Positions 1 through 12,591 of a stretch of 64,000 nt of DNA are shown here, piece by piece. The stretch is from contig NZ_RJKQ01000002.1 in the NCBI RefSeq assembly GCF_003751845.1, forward strand, positions 682,001-746,000, written 5' to 3'. Under the pieces are notes generated by a model. That model searched no databases, was not told where the DNA came from, and saw nothing but the letters and a program-made list of their open reading frames with translations. Both the position numbers and the translations under genes were made by a program. The stretch is from Enterobacter sp. BIGb0383 (lineage in GTDB: Bacteria; Pseudomonadota; Gammaproteobacteria; Enterobacterales; Enterobacteriaceae). Every line of letters starts with the position of its first letter. Position 1 is the first letter of the stretch.

Positions 1-284
1 GCATGCTGCTGCTGGCAGCCGCCGCAGACGCCGAAGTGCGGGCAGCGGGCGGCTTCACGCTGGTCGCTGTCGTTCAGACGGCGTTTTACCTGCCCGCGTG
101 AATACTGTTTTTTCTCTTCCGTTAACGTGACTTCGGCGCGTTCATCCGGTAGTAATCCGGGTACAAACAGCGCTTTACCGTTATGTCGCGCAACGCCCTG
201 GCCAAAGGGATCGAGGGTGTCCGCCGTCACGGTTATGATTTGACGCGTCGTCACGCGCCGTTTTGCAGAGTAGAATTGCGCCAT
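1..284 (-). CDS. rlmD: 23S rRNA (uracil-1939-C5)-methyltransferase, N-terminal part
   Basis: This is the first 94 codons of RlmD (formerly RumA), cut by the window edge. The enzyme makes m5U1939 in 23S rRNA using SAM and carries a [4Fe-4S] cluster. The start [10 protein letters not shown] is the usual family start. An N-terminal TRAM RNA-binding domain spans about residues 15-70. The motif [10 protein letters not shown] supplies Cys81, Cys87 and Cys90, three of the cluster ligands, at the same positions I recall for E. coli. The catalytic methyltransferase domain lies outside the window. It is divergent from barA, with only 57 bases between the two starts, so their promoters must be close or overlapping. 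Confidence 0.95.
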   Translation of the reverse strand, partial: MAQFYSAKRRVTTRQIITVTADTLDPFGQGVARHNGKALFVPGLLPDERAEVTLTEEKKQYSRGQVKRRLNDSDQREAARCPHFGVCGGCQQQH

Positions 285-341
285 CGTCGAGATTTTTCTC
301 AATAAAACATTTTCACACTGATTGTCCCATAACGGAACTCC

Positions 342-3095
<2,754 letters not shown>

Positions 3096-3096
3096 T

Positions 3097-3120
3097 GGTC
3101 CTCTCCTGAAGGAGGGGACC
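3097..3120. terminator. Hairpin between barA and garK
   Basis: Immediately after the barA stop, 3097-3106 pairs with 3111-3120 around a TGAA loop: a 10-bp stem with one G-U pair. No T-tract follows on either strand. It sits between two convergent genes, so a weak bidirectional terminator or an mRNA 3'-end stabiliser is plausible. Confidence 0.45.
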
Positions 3121-3133
3121 ACAGGGTGATATG

Positions 3134-4273
3134 TCAGCTCTCCTGCCCCGCCTTCAGCACCGCCGCCACATTACGCGCCGTCATGCGGACATTGTCCCGG
3201 GCGTTGCGCAGCGCCTCTTCCAGCGTGCAGACGGTGTAAATCACGCTGAATACCGCATCCAGACCGTGGTCGTGCACCACGCCCGCATCCTCGGTCAGGC
3301 TACCGGCAATACCGATAACCGGTATGTCGTAGCGTTTTGCTACTTTCGCCACCCCAACCGGCACTTTGCCGTGAATGGTCTGGCTGTCAATGCGGCCTTC
3401 CCCGGTGATCACCAGGTCCGCGTCGGCCAGCTGCTCCGCCAGTCCCAGCGCTTCGGTCACAATCTCGATGCCAGGCCGCAGCTCCGCGCCGCAGAAGGCG
3501 TACAGCGCAGCGCCCATCCCCCCGGCCGCGCCGCCGCCGGAGAGCTCCAGCACGTTAACGTCGAGATCGCGTTCAATAATTTTGGCATAGCGCTCAAGGG
3601 CGCCATCGAGGCGGGAGATCATCTCTGCGGTAGCCCCTTTCTGCGGCCCGAACACTGCCGACGCGCCTTTTTTCCCCGTCAGCGGGTTGGTCACATCGCA
3701 GGCCACTTCGATACGACAGGATTTCAGCCGCGTATCCAGCTCGCTGATATCAATACTTTGCAGACTCTCCAGGGCGCTGCCGCCGGGCGCAATCTGCTCG
3801 CCATCGCCGTTCAGGAGCTTCGCGCCCAGCGCCTGCACCATCCCGGATCCACCGTCGTTGGTGGCGCTGCCGCCGATACCGATAATAATGTGCTTCACCC
3901 CGGCATCCAGCGCATGGCGGATCAGCTCGCCGGTACCCCACGAGGTGGTTTTCAGCGGGTCACGTTGATTCTGCGGCACCAGTTCAAGACCGCTGGCCGC
4001 TGCCATTTCGATAAAGGCGCTCTTCTCATCGCCGGAGAGGCCATAAAAACCTTCGACCTGTTCGCCCAGCGGCCCGGTGACGGCAATCCGCACAATGCGG
4101 CCTTCCGTCGCCTCGACCATCGCCTCAACGGTCCCTTCACCGCCGTCAGCAACCGGGATTTTGACATACTCTGCGTCGGGGAAGATTTCGCTGAATCCCT
4201 GTTCAATCGCCGTCGCTACTTCAAGTGCACTCAAACTTTCCTTGTACGAGTCGGGAGCGATCACAATTTTCAT
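3134..4273 (-). CDS. garK: Glycerate 2-kinase (GarK/GlxK family)
   Basis: This 379-residue protein of the glycerate kinase family (PF02595) phosphorylates D-glycerate with ATP to 2-phosphoglycerate. That is the last step of D-glucarate/galactarate breakdown: dehydratase, aldolase, tartronate semialdehyde reductase, kinase. The N-terminus MKIVIAPDSYKESLSA and the blocks PVADGGEGTVEAM, IIIGIGGSATNDGG, CDVTNPLTG, GGGAAGGMGAAL and VITGEGRIDSQTIHGK are diagnostic. The text is closer to E. coli GarK than to GlxK. It lies downstream of gudD in the same direction but behind a terminator-like hairpin, so it may depend on read-through or on a promoter in the 91-base gap. Confidence 0.92.
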   Translation of the reverse strand: MKIVIAPDSYKESLSALEVATAIEQGFSEIFPDAEYVKIPVADGGEGTVEAMVEATEGRIVRIAVTGPLGEQVEGFYGLSGDEKSAFIEMAAASGLELVPQNQRDPLKTTSWGTGELIRHALDAGVKHIIIGIGGSATNDGGSGMVQALGAKLLNGDGEQIAPGGSALESLQSIDISELDTRLKSCRIEVACDVTNPLTGKKGASAVFGPQKGATAEMISRLDGALERYAKIIERDLDVNVLELSGGGAAGGMGAALYAFCGAELRPGIEIVTEALGLAEQLADADLVITGEGRIDSQTIHGKVPVGVAKVAKRYDIPVIGIAGSLTEDAGVVHDHGLDAVFSVIYTVCTLEEALRNARDNVRMTARNVAAVLKAGQES

Positions 4274-4324
4274 AAGCCGTCCTTACGCGGATTAACTGCC
4301 CAAAACATACACCGGGATATCCGG

Positions 4325-4355
4325 TAAAAATGCCGCTCTTCGCAAAGAGCGGCAT
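4325..4355 (-). terminator. Rho-independent terminator after gudD
   Basis: Just after the gudD stop (minus strand), a perfect 11-bp stem (4345-4355 with 4330-4340, loop of four bases) is followed by a run of five T. It should end or attenuate the gudP-gudX-gudD transcript before garK. Confidence 0.8.
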
Positions 4356-4364
4356 CCTGACGGC

Positions 4365-5702
4365 TTAACGCACCATACAAGGACGTTTATTATCAAACGT
4401 CCAGTTCGGGATCAGATACTGCATCCCCATGGCGTCGTCACGCGCACCCAGGCCGTGCTGCTGGTACAGCTCGTGCGCTTTCATCACCTGATCCATATCC
4501 AGTTCGACGCCCAGACCCGGCGTGGTCGGTACCTGCACCATGCCACCTTTGATTTCAAACGGCGCTTTGGTCAGACGCTGATTGCCTTCCTGCCAGATCC
4601 AGTGGGTGTCGATAGCGGTGACGTTACCCGGCGCGGCGGCGGCCACGTGGGTAAACATCGCCAGTGAAATATCAAAGTGGTTATTGGAGTGTGAGCCCCA
4701 GGTCAGGCCGAATTCATGGCACATCTGCGCCACGCGCACGGAACCCTGCATGGTCCAGAAGTGCGGGTCCGCCAGCGGGATATCGACCGATTGCAGCGAC
4801 AGGGTATGGCCCATCTGACGCCAGTCGGTGGCGATCATATTGGTGGCGGTCGGCAGGCCGGTGGCGCGACGGAACTCCGCCATCACCTCGCGGCCGGAGA
4901 AGCCCTGCTCGGCCCCACACGGATCTTCCGCATAGGCCAGCACGCCTTTCAGGGATTTACCGATCTTAATCGCTTCATCCAGGGACCAGGCGCCGTTAGG
5001 ATCGAGCGTCACACGCGCCTGCGGGAAGCGTTTTGCCAGCGCGACGATGGACTCCGCCTCTTCTTCGCCCGCCAGTACGCCGCCCTTCAGTTTGAAATCG
5101 TTAAAGCCGTATTTTTCATAGGCCGCTTCCGCCAGACGCACGACCGCATCCGGGGTCATCGCCTCATCGTGACGGACACGATACCAGTCGCATTTATCAT
5201 CCGGCTGGCTCTGGTACGGCAGCGGGGTTGCCTTGCGGTTGCCGACGAAGAACAGATAGCCGAGCATTTCGACTTCCGTACGCTGCTGGCCCTCGCCAAG
5301 CAGAGAGGCAACGTTAACGCCCAGGTGCTGACCCAGCAGGTCCAGCATCGCCGCTTCGATCCCGGTTACCACGTGAATGGTGGTGCGCAGGTCGAAGGTT
5401 TGCAGACCGCGGCCACCGGCATCGCGATCCGCAAACTGGCTGCGGACGGTATTGAGGATGTTTTTGTACTCGCCCAGGGTTTTGCCCTTCACCAGCGGGA
5501 TCGCATCCTCCAGCGTTTTACGGATCTTCTCACCGCCCGGAATTTCACCCACGCCGGTATGACCGGAATTGTCTTTGATAATCACAATATTGCGGGTGAA
5601 GAACGGCGCGTGCGCGCCGCTCAGGTTCATCAGCATGCTGTCATGCCCGGCAACCGGGATCACCTGCATGGAGGTCACTACGGGGGTAGATTGAATCGTC
5701 AT
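4365..5702 (-). CDS. gudD: D-glucarate dehydratase
   Basis: GudD is an enolase-superfamily enzyme that dehydrates D-glucarate (and L-idarate) to 5-keto-4-deoxy-D-glucarate. At 445 residues it is one shorter than E. coli GudD and nearly identical to it. The base motif FKLKGG carries the KxK lysines. The metal ligands sit in [15 protein letters not shown] and TNMIATDW. The catalytic His is in SHSNNHFD and the Asp in DTHWIWQEG. All expected catalytic residues are present. It starts 18 bases after the gudX stop with an AAGGA ribosome site, so it is the third gene of the gudP-gudX-gudD operon. A terminator follows directly. Confidence 0.97.
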   Translation of the reverse strand: MTIQSTPVVTSMQVIPVAGHDSMLMNLSGAHAPFFTRNIVIIKDNSGHTGVGEIPGGEKIRKTLEDAIPLVKGKTLGEYKNILNTVRSQFADRDAGGRGLQTFDLRTTIHVVTGIEAAMLDLLGQHLGVNVASLLGEGQQRTEVEMLGYLFFVGNRKATPLPYQSQPDDKCDWYRVRHDEAMTPDAVVRLAEAAYEKYGFNDFKLKGGVLAGEEEAESIVALAKRFPQARVTLDPNGAWSLDEAIKIGKSLKGVLAYAEDPCGAEQGFSGREVMAEFRRATGLPTATNMIATDWRQMGHTLSLQSVDIPLADPHFWTMQGSVRVAQMCHEFGLTWGSHSNNHFDISLAMFTHVAAAAPGNVTAIDTHWIWQEGNQRLTKAPFEIKGGMVQVPTTPGLGVELDMDQVMKAHELYQQHGLGARDDAMGMQYLIPNWTFDNKRPCMVR

Positions 5703-5720
5703 CTTAGAATCCTTGTATAA

Positions 5721-7061
5721 TCAGTGGCGGCCGAAAACGGGACGTTTACGGTCAAAGGTCCAGCCGGGGATCAGGTACTGCATCGGGCCTGCGTCATTAC
5801 GCGAGCCGCCGGGCAATTTTTTGTATGCCTCATGCGCTTTATTGATCTGATCCCAGTCCAGCTCCACGCCAAGTCCGGGCGCGTCCGGGACGGCAATCTT
5901 GCCGTCTTTGATCTGCAGCGGATCGCGGGTCAGGCGGGCATCGCCCTCCTGCCAGATCCAGTGCGTATCAATCGCTGTGGGTGTCCCCGGCGCGGCTGCG
6001 CCTACGTGGGTAAACATCGCCAGCGAAATATCGAAATGGTTATTGGAGTGGCATCCCCAGGTCAGGCCCCAGTCATCGCAGAGCTGCGCGACGCGTACCG
6101 CGCCGGAGAGGGTCCAGAAGTGCGGGTCCGCCAGTGGAATATCGACGGCGTTCAGCATCACCGCATGGCCCATCTCACGCCAGTTGGTGGCAATCATGTT
6201 GGTCGCGACCGGCAGGCCGGTCGCGCGACGGAACTCTGCCATCACCTCGCGGCCGGAGAAGCCCTGCTCGGCCCCGCACGGATCTTCCGCGTAGGTAAGG
6301 ACATCGTTCAGGCCTTTGCACAGGCTGATGGCCTCATCCAGCAGCCAGGCTCCGTTCGGGTCGACCGTTATACGTGCGTCCGGGAAACGTTTTTTCAGCG
6401 CCCGGACGGATTCGATCTCCTGCTCGCCGGGCAGCACGCCGCCCTTAAGCTTAAAGTCTTTAAAACCGTAGCGATCCTGGGAGGCTTCCGCCAGGCGAAC
6501 CACCGCGTCGGCGCTCAGGGCTTCCTGATGGCGAAGGTTGTACCAGTCGTGGCCATCGCGGCGTCCTTCAAGATAAGGCAGGTCCGTCTTACGCCGGTCG
6601 CCGACGTAAAACAGGTAGCCCAGCACCGTGACCGCATCGCGCTGTTTGCCCGGCCCCAGTAGTTCACAGACCGGGACATTCAGCGCTTTACCGAGCAGGT
6701 CCAGCAGCGCCGCCTCCAGCGCGGCCACCGCGTTTACCCGCAGTTCAAAGGTCCAGGCGCCTTTACCGAAGGTGTCGAAATCCGCGGCCTGGTTGCCCTT
6801 GTGCACCTGCTGAACCACGCGGTTCAGCCGGGCGATCTCCTTGCCGATCACCATCGGAATGGCATCGACCAGGGTTTGATAAATCACTTCCCCGCCGGGC
6901 GCTTCCCCGACGCCGGTATTCCCGGCGCTGTCCGTCAGCACGACGATATTGCGCGTAAACCAGGCGTTATGTGCGCCACCGATATTGAGCAGCATACTGT
7001 CTTGCCCGGCGACCGGAATCACCTTCATATCCGTAATCACCGGGCTGGATTGTGTCGTCAT
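5721..7061 (-). CDS. gudX: Glucarate dehydratase-related protein GudX
   Basis: GudX is a 446-residue paralogue of GudD. The two proteins align over their full length and share [24 protein letters not shown] and DTHWIWQEG. GudX differs at CHSNNH (SHSNNH in GudD) and in the variable 20s and 80s regions. The E. coli protein has only weak dehydratase activity toward the same diacids, and its true role is not settled. The start ATG overlaps the gudP stop (ATGA), so translation is probably coupled. The catalytic KxK, metal ligands, His and Asp are all visible, so loss of activity cannot be read from motif loss. Confidence 0.95.
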   Translation of the reverse strand: MTTQSSPVITDMKVIPVAGQDSMLLNIGGAHNAWFTRNIVVLTDSAGNTGVGEAPGGEVIYQTLVDAIPMVIGKEIARLNRVVQQVHKGNQAADFDTFGKGAWTFELRVNAVAALEAALLDLLGKALNVPVCELLGPGKQRDAVTVLGYLFYVGDRRKTDLPYLEGRRDGHDWYNLRHQEALSADAVVRLAEASQDRYGFKDFKLKGGVLPGEQEIESVRALKKRFPDARITVDPNGAWLLDEAISLCKGLNDVLTYAEDPCGAEQGFSGREVMAEFRRATGLPVATNMIATNWREMGHAVMLNAVDIPLADPHFWTLSGAVRVAQLCDDWGLTWGCHSNNHFDISLAMFTHVGAAAPGTPTAIDTHWIWQEGDARLTRDPLQIKDGKIAVPDAPGLGVELDWDQINKAHEAYKKLPGGSRNDAGPMQYLIPGWTFDRKRPVFGRH

Positions 7062-8416
7062 GATGCGCGTCCCGTAACAGGTTTCAGTTCGATACGTTTA
7101 ATATCCCCGACCAGAACCAGGTAGCTGAGCACCGCCACCAGAGCATGGACCCCAACGTAGATCAGCGCGCCGTTAAACGACCCGGTGGTACCGACGATAT
7201 AGCCGATGGCGATTGGCGTAACGATACCGGAGATATTGCCGAACATATTGAACAGCCCACCGCTCAGGCCGCTGATCTCTTTCGGTGCCGTATCCGCCAT
7301 CACCGCCCAGCCCAGCGCGCCGATGCCTTTACCGAAGAAGGCCATCGCCATAAAGCCGATAATCATCCATTCGGTATCCACGTAGTTACAGAACACCATC
7401 ACCATCGACAGCAGCATCCCGAGCACGATAGGCGTTTTACGGGCGATATTGAGTGAACCGGTCCGGCGCATCAGCCAGTCGGAAATCACCCCGCCGAGCA
7501 CGCCGCCGATAAAGCCGCAGATCGCCGGAACCGAGGCCACAAAGCCCGCTTTCAGAATCGACATGCCGCGCGCCTGCACCAGATAGACCGGGAACCAGGT
7601 AATAAAGAAGTAGGTCAGGGCATTAATACAGTACTGCCCGAGATACACGCCAACCATCATGCGCGAGCCAATCAGCTGCTTGATTTGCCCCCATTTTTCG
7701 CGGAACGGCACCTTCGTCGTATTTTTATTCTGATCCATATTGATCAGCGCGCCGCCCTCGGCGATGTACTCCAGCTCTTTCTTGTTAACGCCCGGATGCT
7801 GGTTAGGTTCGTGGATCATTTTCAGCCACAGGAAGCTGATCACGATACCCAGACCGCCCATAAAGAAGAACACGTGCGACCAGCCCACTTCCTGGGTTAG
7901 CCAGCCCATGATCGGCGCGAAGATGACCGTGGCAAAGTATTGTGCAGAGTTAAAAATCGCCACCGCCGTGCCCCTCTCCTGCGCCGGGAACCAGGCCGCT
8001 ACAATGCGACTGTTGCCTGGGAAGGAAGGTGCTTCCGCCAGACCGACGAGGAAACGCAGGGTAAACAGGGCGACGATAATGCCGAAGCCGCTGAAGATAT
8101 CCACGAAGCCCTGCAGCAGGGTGAACATGGACCAGGTGAAGATGGACCAGAAATAAACACGTTTTGAACCGAAGCGGTCAAGCAACCAGCCTCCTGGGAT
8201 CTGGCCGATGACGTAAGCCCATGAAAAGGCCGAGAAGACATAGCCCATCCCGATCGGATCCAGACCTATCGCCTTCGACATTTCTGAACCGGCAATCGAC
8301 AATGTTGCGCGGTCGCCATAGTTAAAGGATGTGACGATAAACAGCATCACCACTATCCAGTAGCGGGCGTTCGTACGCTTCTCAGCGCCGCTCGCCTCGT
8401 GACTTAATGAACTCAT
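7058..8416 (-). CDS. gudP: D-glucarate/galactarate MFS transporter
   Basis: GudP is a 12-helix major facilitator of the anion:cation symporter family that imports D-glucarate with protons across the inner membrane. The 452-residue reading starts at [20 protein letters not shown], which matches the family start and has AGGAG seven bases upstream. An in-frame ATG 17 codons earlier lacks homology and was not used. Motifs include [16 protein letters not shown] in TM1 and [20 protein letters not shown] near TM4. It is the first gene of gudP-gudX-gudD. In E. coli this operon is activated by CdaR in response to the diacid; no CdaR site could be recognised here. Confidence 0.95.
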   Translation of the reverse strand: MSSLSHEASGAEKRTNARYWIVVMLFIVTSFNYGDRATLSIAGSEMSKAIGLDPIGMGYVFSAFSWAYVIGQIPGGWLLDRFGSKRVYFWSIFTWSMFTLLQGFVDIFSGFGIIVALFTLRFLVGLAEAPSFPGNSRIVAAWFPAQERGTAVAIFNSAQYFATVIFAPIMGWLTQEVGWSHVFFFMGGLGIVISFLWLKMIHEPNQHPGVNKKELEYIAEGGALINMDQNKNTTKVPFREKWGQIKQLIGSRMMVGVYLGQYCINALTYFFITWFPVYLVQARGMSILKAGFVASVPAICGFIGGVLGGVISDWLMRRTGSLNIARKTPIVLGMLLSMVMVFCNYVDTEWMIIGFMAMAFFGKGIGALGWAVMADTAPKEISGLSGGLFNMFGNISGIVTPIAIGYIVGTTGSFNGALIYVGVHALVAVLSYLVLVGDIKRIELKPVTGRAS

Positions 8417-8807
8417 TGTTGTACTCCTGAATCTTAGCGTTGAGCTAGGGTTCATTCTGAACAGCAATAACCTGTAGGGTAATCAGAATGAGGGTTAGTG
8501 TTTTTATTGCGGTCCTGACGGGGCGCTCGTTGTCGCCCTGCCGGCCACATTTTTATTAACTGGCACAAAAAGTATAAGAAGCGGAACCGCCGCCCTCACC
8601 GTGCAGACCCACAACATTCGAAAAAGTGGAGCGGGTGCTTTATGGCAAAAGCCCAGGCTTATGGGTGATGGTTCACGGAAATGAAACGCAGCGTCTCATT
8701 TAGGGGTGACAACGGTGAGGAGTGTGAATTAGCTCGCTTGACGCGGAGGAAATGCCTGCTAATGGGCGCTAGGGAAGAATGCCCTCCTGGCAGAGGGCAT
8801 ATCAGGA
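8417..8807. other. Intergenic region upstream of gudP
   Basis: This 391-base stretch lies between gudP (leftward) and the end of yqcA (leftward). It must carry the gudP promoter. The part nearest gudP is AT-rich (around 8500-8580). No convincing -35/-10 pair or CdaR operator could be assigned. A frame of 86 codons at 8681-8941 runs antisense into yqcA and has no credible ribosome site, so no gene is called. Confidence 0.5.
8779..8800 (-). terminator. Hairpin after yqcA
   Basis: A perfect 8-bp stem, 8779-8786 with 8793-8800, lies seven bases beyond the yqcA stop on the minus strand. It is followed by TTCTTCCCT rather than a clean T-tract. It is a probable terminator of the yqcC-truC-yqcA transcript. 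Confidence 0.6.
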
Positions 8808-9254
8808 CTAGAGCAGCGTTGCCCAGTGCTCAACCCAGGGATTGGACTGGCCTTCCGGCTCGGGATGCTCGCTGGCGTCGATGGTCAGCACCTCGCCTAC
8901 GCGCTGTGCGCCCTGCTCCTGGAGCAGCGCATCAAACTTGAGGCCGCCGCCGCAGTAGTGGCTGTAGGTGCTGTCGCCGAGAGCGATAACGCCATAGCGC
9001 AGATTTGGCTGATAGCCCAGGCGCTCTTTGATGCCCTCAAATAACGGCACGATGCTTTCCGGCAGATCGCCCTGTCCAGTGGTTGAGGTCACCACCAGGG
9101 CAATTTTCTCCTGGAAGGGCAGCCAGTCTTCAGGCGTTGGGTCTTCAAAAATCTGAGTCTGATGCCCCTCGCCTTCCAGGATCGCCGCCGCTTCTTCCGC
9201 TACCAGCAGCGCGTTGCCGTACATGGTGCCGACAAAAATGCCGATTTCGGCCAT
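8808..9254 (-). CDS. yqcA: Flavodoxin YqcA
   Basis: YqcA is a short-chain flavodoxin of 148 residues that binds FMN and carries single electrons in the cytoplasm. The FMN phosphate-binding loop is at the N-terminus ([18 protein letters not shown]). Further flavodoxin segments are [18 protein letters not shown] and [18 protein letters not shown]. It resembles E. coli YqcA rather than the longer FldA or MioC types. It follows truC by 22 bases in a yqcC-truC-yqcA operon and ends at a hairpin. Its physiological partner is not known from the sequence. Confidence 0.93.
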   Translation of the reverse strand: MAEIGIFVGTMYGNALLVAEEAAAILEGEGHQTQIFEDPTPEDWLPFQEKIALVVTSTTGQGDLPESIVPLFEGIKERLGYQPNLRYGVIALGDSTYSHYCGGGLKFDALLQEQGAQRVGEVLTIDASEHPEPEGQSNPWVEHWATLL

Positions 9255-9276
9255 GCTGTTACTCCCTCAATGATCG

Positions 9277-10053
9277 TTAATGCTGTTCATCCTGGCCGCT
9301 GTGCGCCGTAAACTCAACCCTTTCATTTTCAGGGAGAAGCCCGCGCCAGCCAAAGTGCTCCAGCGCCTGCATCCAGATATCATCCAGGCCTGCGCGCAGG
9401 GTCAAAGGCTCACCGGTAAAGGGATGCGTCAGGCTCAGCTGGCTGGCGTGCAGCATCATACGCTCACAGCCAAAAGAGGCCGCGGCACTGCGGTTCTGCC
9501 GCAGATCGCCATGCTTGCTGTCGCCGATAATCGGATGGCGCAGATGGGACATATGCCGGCGCAGCTGGTGTTTGCGGCCGGTCTGCGGATCGAGCTGTAC
9601 CAGCCCGTAGCGGGTGGTGGGATAGCGCCCGGTTGGCACCGGCATCTCAACCGTCGCCAGCCCTTTATAGTGGGTAATCGCGGACTGAGGTTCTCTGTTT
9701 TCGCGGGCGTGTTTGTCGGCGATCTTATCCAGCTCTTCCACCAGCGGGTAGTCAAGCACGGCCTCATCCGTCAGCCAGCCGCGCACGATGGCATGGTAGC
9801 GTTTCTGGATCTGGTGCTGTTCAAACTGCTGCGACAACAGACGCCCGGCCTCGCTCGATAAGCCCATCAGCAGCACGCCGGAAGTCGGTCTGTCGAGGCG
9901 ATGAACGGTGAAAACATGCTGGCCTATCTGGTCACGTACGGTTTGCATCACAAACACTTTTTCATCGCGATCCAGCCAGCTACGGTGCACCAGCCAGCCC
10001 GAGGGCTTATTGACCGCCACCAGCCATTCGTCCTGATAAATAATTTCCAGCAT
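9277..10053 (-). CDS. truC: tRNA pseudouridine(65) synthase TruC
   Basis: TruC converts U65 of certain tRNAs (Ile and Asp in E. coli) to pseudouridine. It belongs to the RluA family and is 258 residues long. The catalytic Asp lies in the motif VHRLDRPTSGVLLMGLS, around residue 54, within the signature HRLDxxTSG. A second family block is GLVQLDPQTGRKHQLRRH. The start codon overlaps the yqcC stop by one base (TGATG), which indicates translational coupling. Confidence 0.95.
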   Translation of the reverse strand: MLEIIYQDEWLVAVNKPSGWLVHRSWLDRDEKVFVMQTVRDQIGQHVFTVHRLDRPTSGVLLMGLSSEAGRLLSQQFEQHQIQKRYHAIVRGWLTDEAVLDYPLVEELDKIADKHARENREPQSAITHYKGLATVEMPVPTGRYPTTRYGLVQLDPQTGRKHQLRRHMSHLRHPIIGDSKHGDLRQNRSAAASFGCERMMLHASQLSLTHPFTGEPLTLRAGLDDIWMQALEHFGWRGLLPENERVEFTAHSGQDEQH

Positions 10054-10379
10054 CAGACGTTATCACCAAACAGGGCATCAAGCTGCGTCAGCTCGGCCAG
10101 CAGCGCATCGCGCAGCGGATGGGCTGCGTCCAGAGCCATCTCATAATAAGGGCCGACGGCAAAAGTCTGTGGCAGGGGAAAACTGCCGTCGAGCAGCGCA
10201 TGCATTCTGGGGATCAGCACCCACTGCAGCCATTCAACAGGCTCCAGGGTGTCCATGCAAAAGGGTTGGGTACTCTCGAAAGCAGCAGGCTCAGGCGCGC
10301 TGGACTGCCAGTGGTCATGCCTGCGCAGGAGTGTTTCAATCGCCTGCAGCTGCTGACGCACGCTGTCGTGGTGTGTCAT
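10053..10379 (-). CDS. yqcC: YqcC family protein (DUF446)
   Basis: This is a 108-residue cytoplasmic protein of the DUF446/YqcC family with no established function. The chosen start MTHHDSVRQQ matches family proteins and has GAGG upstream. A longer frame reaching 10439 lacks homology and runs into the csrB terminator. Conserved stretches are STQPFCMDTLEPVEWLQWVL, PRMHALLD and YYEMALDAAHP. Its stop overlaps the truC start, so it is the first gene of yqcC-truC-yqcA. The promoter must lie within about 60 bases, next to the csrB 3' end. Confidence 0.9.
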   Translation of the reverse strand: MTHHDSVRQQLQAIETLLRRHDHWQSSAPEPAAFESTQPFCMDTLEPVEWLQWVLIPRMHALLDGSFPLPQTFAVGPYYEMALDAAHPLRDALLAELTQLDALFGDNV

Positions 10380-10437
10380 GTAAACCTCAATACCAAACGG
10401 ATCTGCCGCGAAGAATAGCAAATGTGGGCGCGCAAAC

Positions 10438-10471
10438 AAAAAAAAGGGCGCACTGTAAAAACAGTGCGCCC
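10438..10471 (-). terminator. csrB intrinsic terminator
   Basis: On the minus strand a perfect 11-bp stem (10461-10471 with 10446-10456, four-base loop) is followed by a run of eight T. Confidence 0.92.
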
Positions 10472-10800
10472 GATCCGTTTCGCAGCAATCCAGCTACTTT
10501 TGTTGCTCCCTGCTCGTCCGTGACAACTTTTCCCGTGGTCTCCAGACCTGTTCATCCGTAAACTGCTGCATCCTGCTCACACCACCCCGATGTGACAAAA
10601 CTCAATTCCGTAAGCGAGTCCCGATCTTCCTGATCCACCGAATATCCTGGTCGGCTCTCATTCTCCTTCCTGGAGGTGTCCCTGAACGCATCCTGCGTCA
10701 TCCACTTTGCTTCATCAGTGAAGCCTTCCTTGCAGCACCTTCCTGGTGGGTCCCCGAAGCGCCATCTCCCTGACGGTCACTTCGACTTGACGTCCTGCCA
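10438..10800 (-). ncRNA. csrB: CsrB regulatory RNA
   Basis: CsrB binds many CsrA dimers and so relieves CsrA control of carbon storage, motility and biofilm. Evidence: position between yqcC and syd, as in E. coli; length of about 363 nt against about 369; more than 20 GGA trinucleotides on the minus strand, many in loop contexts such as CAGGAUG, CAGGAAG or CACGGAC; a 3' part closely matching E. coli csrB (AAGUUGUCAC, AGCAGGGAGCAACAAAAGUAGC); and a strong terminator. The 5' end is estimated from alignment with the E. coli RNA and may be off by a few bases. A UvrY palindrome lies about 185 bases upstream, matching BarA-UvrY activation. Confidence 0.93.
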
Positions 10801-10975
10801 ATGACCATAGAATCCTCTATTCCACCCCGGCTTACAAGGCACGATCCGGGCAGTACGGTAGACCTTTTTTCGTATGAAAGTAATAAGGAAAATCCTAACT
10901 AGATGATTTTAATCGGACTTAATAAAGAGGGGATTTGCGCGTCCTACAGACGGAAAGGCGATCTCTCACAATGCG

Positions 10976-10993
10976 TGTGAGAGATCTCTTACA
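10976..10993. promoter_or_regulatory. UvrY (SirA) binding site for csrB
   Basis: The 18-base inverted repeat TGTGAGAGATCTCTTACA matches, as I recall it, the consensus reported for UvrY binding at csrB and csrC. Its centre is about 185 bases before the estimated csrB start, similar to the far-upstream site in E. coli. A second half-site, GATCTCTCACA, lies at 10960-10970. Binding is inferred from the match. Confidence 0.85.
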
Positions 10994-11012
10994 AGATTGA
11001 TAGCAATTGGGG

Positions 11013-11558
11013 TTATAAAACCGGCTTAAGTTCGTTCAGAAAATCATAAAGAGACGCGGCAAGCACCGTGCGCTGAGCGGTACCGAACTTTTCTTTCACC
11101 ACTTCACCGCTCAGGTTGCAGACCGAAATCATCTCCATTTCGCTGTCGAGGGTCGCAATAAACAGCGTGGGCGAGAGCTTCAGGCGCTTTTGCGTGACCA
11201 GGTGACCAATCAGGTTCTCCTGCACGCGCTGAAAATCGTCGGCGCTCCAGGTTTGCAGCAGCGTCAGCGTTTCGTCCCTGAAGCATCCGCCCATATCCCC
11301 TGCAAACTGTGCGGTATAGAAAGCATGAACGGCGGGTTGTATCACAATATCCAGCGCCCGCTCAACCGCGCTAATCGTCGCATCGCCTTCAAAAGGCTGA
11401 GGCTGCCAGAGGACGCGTTCATCCACAGAGGAAATAATGCAGGGCGAAGGGATGCCGAACAGCGCCTCGCTTTGCGGCCAGGTCTCGTGCTGCTGATGCC
11501 AGGCGTCGCAATAGCGCTGGGTAAATGCTGTCAGGGCTTGTGAAGTCTGTAGGTCCAC
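11013..11558 (-). CDS. syd: SecY-interacting protein Syd
   Basis: Syd is a soluble 181-residue protein that binds the cytoplasmic face of SecY and helps check SecYEG integrity; its exact role is unclear. The protein aligns with E. coli Syd over its whole length: [56 protein letters not shown] and VCNLSGEV. It is transcribed away from queF. Downstream lies the csrB control region, and no terminator is visible before it. Confidence 0.95.
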   Translation of the reverse strand: MDLQTSQALTAFTQRYCDAWHQQHETWPQSEALFGIPSPCIISSVDERVLWQPQPFEGDATISAVERALDIVIQPAVHAFYTAQFAGDMGGCFRDETLTLLQTWSADDFQRVQENLIGHLVTQKRLKLSPTLFIATLDSEMEMISVCNLSGEVVKEKFGTAQRTVLAASLYDFLNELKPVL

Positions 11559-11626
11559 CGCGTTCTCTCTTTCCGCTTACCAGGATACACTTGCGCAATA
11601 GTGTACCTGCTTTATGACGGTGAAAC

Positions 11627-12472
11627 ATGACTTCTTATGAAAACCATCAGGCGCTTTCCGGCCTGACGCTCGGCAAAACAACCGCTTACCGCGACACCTA
11701 TGACGCGACGCTGCTGCAGGGGGTGCCCCGCAGCCTGAACCGCGATCCGCTGGGTCTTTCAGCGGATAATCTGCCCTTTCACGGCGCCGATATCTGGACG
11801 CTGTACGAACTCTCCTGGCTGAATGCCAACGGTCTGCCGCAGGTTGCCGTCGGCCATGTCGAACTGGACCACGCCAGCGTCAATCTGGTGGAATCAAAAA
11901 GCTTTAAGCTCTATCTGAACAGCTTTAACCAGACCCGCTTTGCCAGCTGGCAGGATGTGCAGCAGACGCTGCAGCGGGATCTGAGCGCCTGCGCGCAGGG
12001 TGAAGTCAGCGTTGCGCTCTACCGCCTGGATGAGGTTGAAGGTCAGCCGATTGCCCACTTCCACGGCACCTGCATCGACGAGCAGGATATTGTTATCGAC
12101 AACTACCAGTTCAGCACCGACTATCTGCAGGGTGCTGCAGGTGACAAGGTGGTTGAAGAGACGCTGGTTAGCCATCTGCTGAAATCGAACTGTCTGATTA
12201 CCCATCAGCCGGACTGGGGTTCGGTGCAGATTCAGTATCGCGGGCCGCAGATCGACCGGGAGAAACTGCTGCGTTATCTGGTCTCTTTCCGCCACCATAA
12301 CGAGTTCCACGAACAGTGCGTTGAGCGCATTTTTAACGACATTCTGCGCTTCTGCCAGCCAGAAACGCTGAGCGTATACGCCCGCTACACGCGGCGTGGC
12401 GGGCTGGATATCAACCCGTGGCGCACCAATACCGATTTTGTTCCGGCAACCGGACGCCTGGTTCGTCAGTAA
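11627..12472 (+). CDS. queF: NADPH-dependent 7-cyano-7-deazaguanine reductase
   Basis: QueF reduces the nitrile preQ0 to the amine preQ1 in queuosine tRNA biosynthesis. It is a 281-residue, two-domain (tandem T-fold) enzyme, one residue shorter than in E. coli. The QueF motif ESKSFKLY is at residues 89-96. The nucleophile Cys189 lies in [16 protein letters not shown] and the general acid Asp196 follows. [16 protein letters not shown] is the second conserved block. It is divergent from syd with 68 bases between starts, and is a monocistronic unit by spacing. Confidence 0.97.
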   Translation: MTSYENHQALSGLTLGKTTAYRDTYDATLLQGVPRSLNRDPLGLSADNLPFHGADIWTLYELSWLNANGLPQVAVGHVELDHASVNLVESKSFKLYLNSFNQTRFASWQDVQQTLQRDLSACAQGEVSVALYRLDEVEGQPIAHFHGTCIDEQDIVIDNYQFSTDYLQGAAGDKVVEETLVSHLLKSNCLITHQPDWGSVQIQYRGPQIDREKLLRYLVSFRHHNEFHEQCVERIFNDILRFCQPETLSVYARYTRRGGLDINPWRTNTDFVPATGRLVRQ

Positions 12473-12591
12473 AAAGCCGGTATTTATTTCAGACTACGAG
12501 CAGGGTTCCACAGTACGGGTTGTGAAAACGCCTCAGGCAAGGCTATTGTAATCACAAGGGCGCGGAGACTTTCGCCCCATAAGGAGCTCAC

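Noticed and set aside
3131-4327. 398-codon frame on the plus strand opposite garK
   Set aside because: It is the antisense shadow of a clearly homologous glycerate kinase; the translated text is low-complexity and unrelated to any family.
4716-6662. Long plus-strand frames opposite gudD and gudX
   Set aside because: Both are mirror frames of strongly conserved dehydratase genes in GC-rich DNA, without ribosome sites.
8681-8941. 86-codon frame between yqcA and gudP
   Set aside because: It runs antisense through the yqcA terminator and 3' end and has no recognisable domain or ribosome site.
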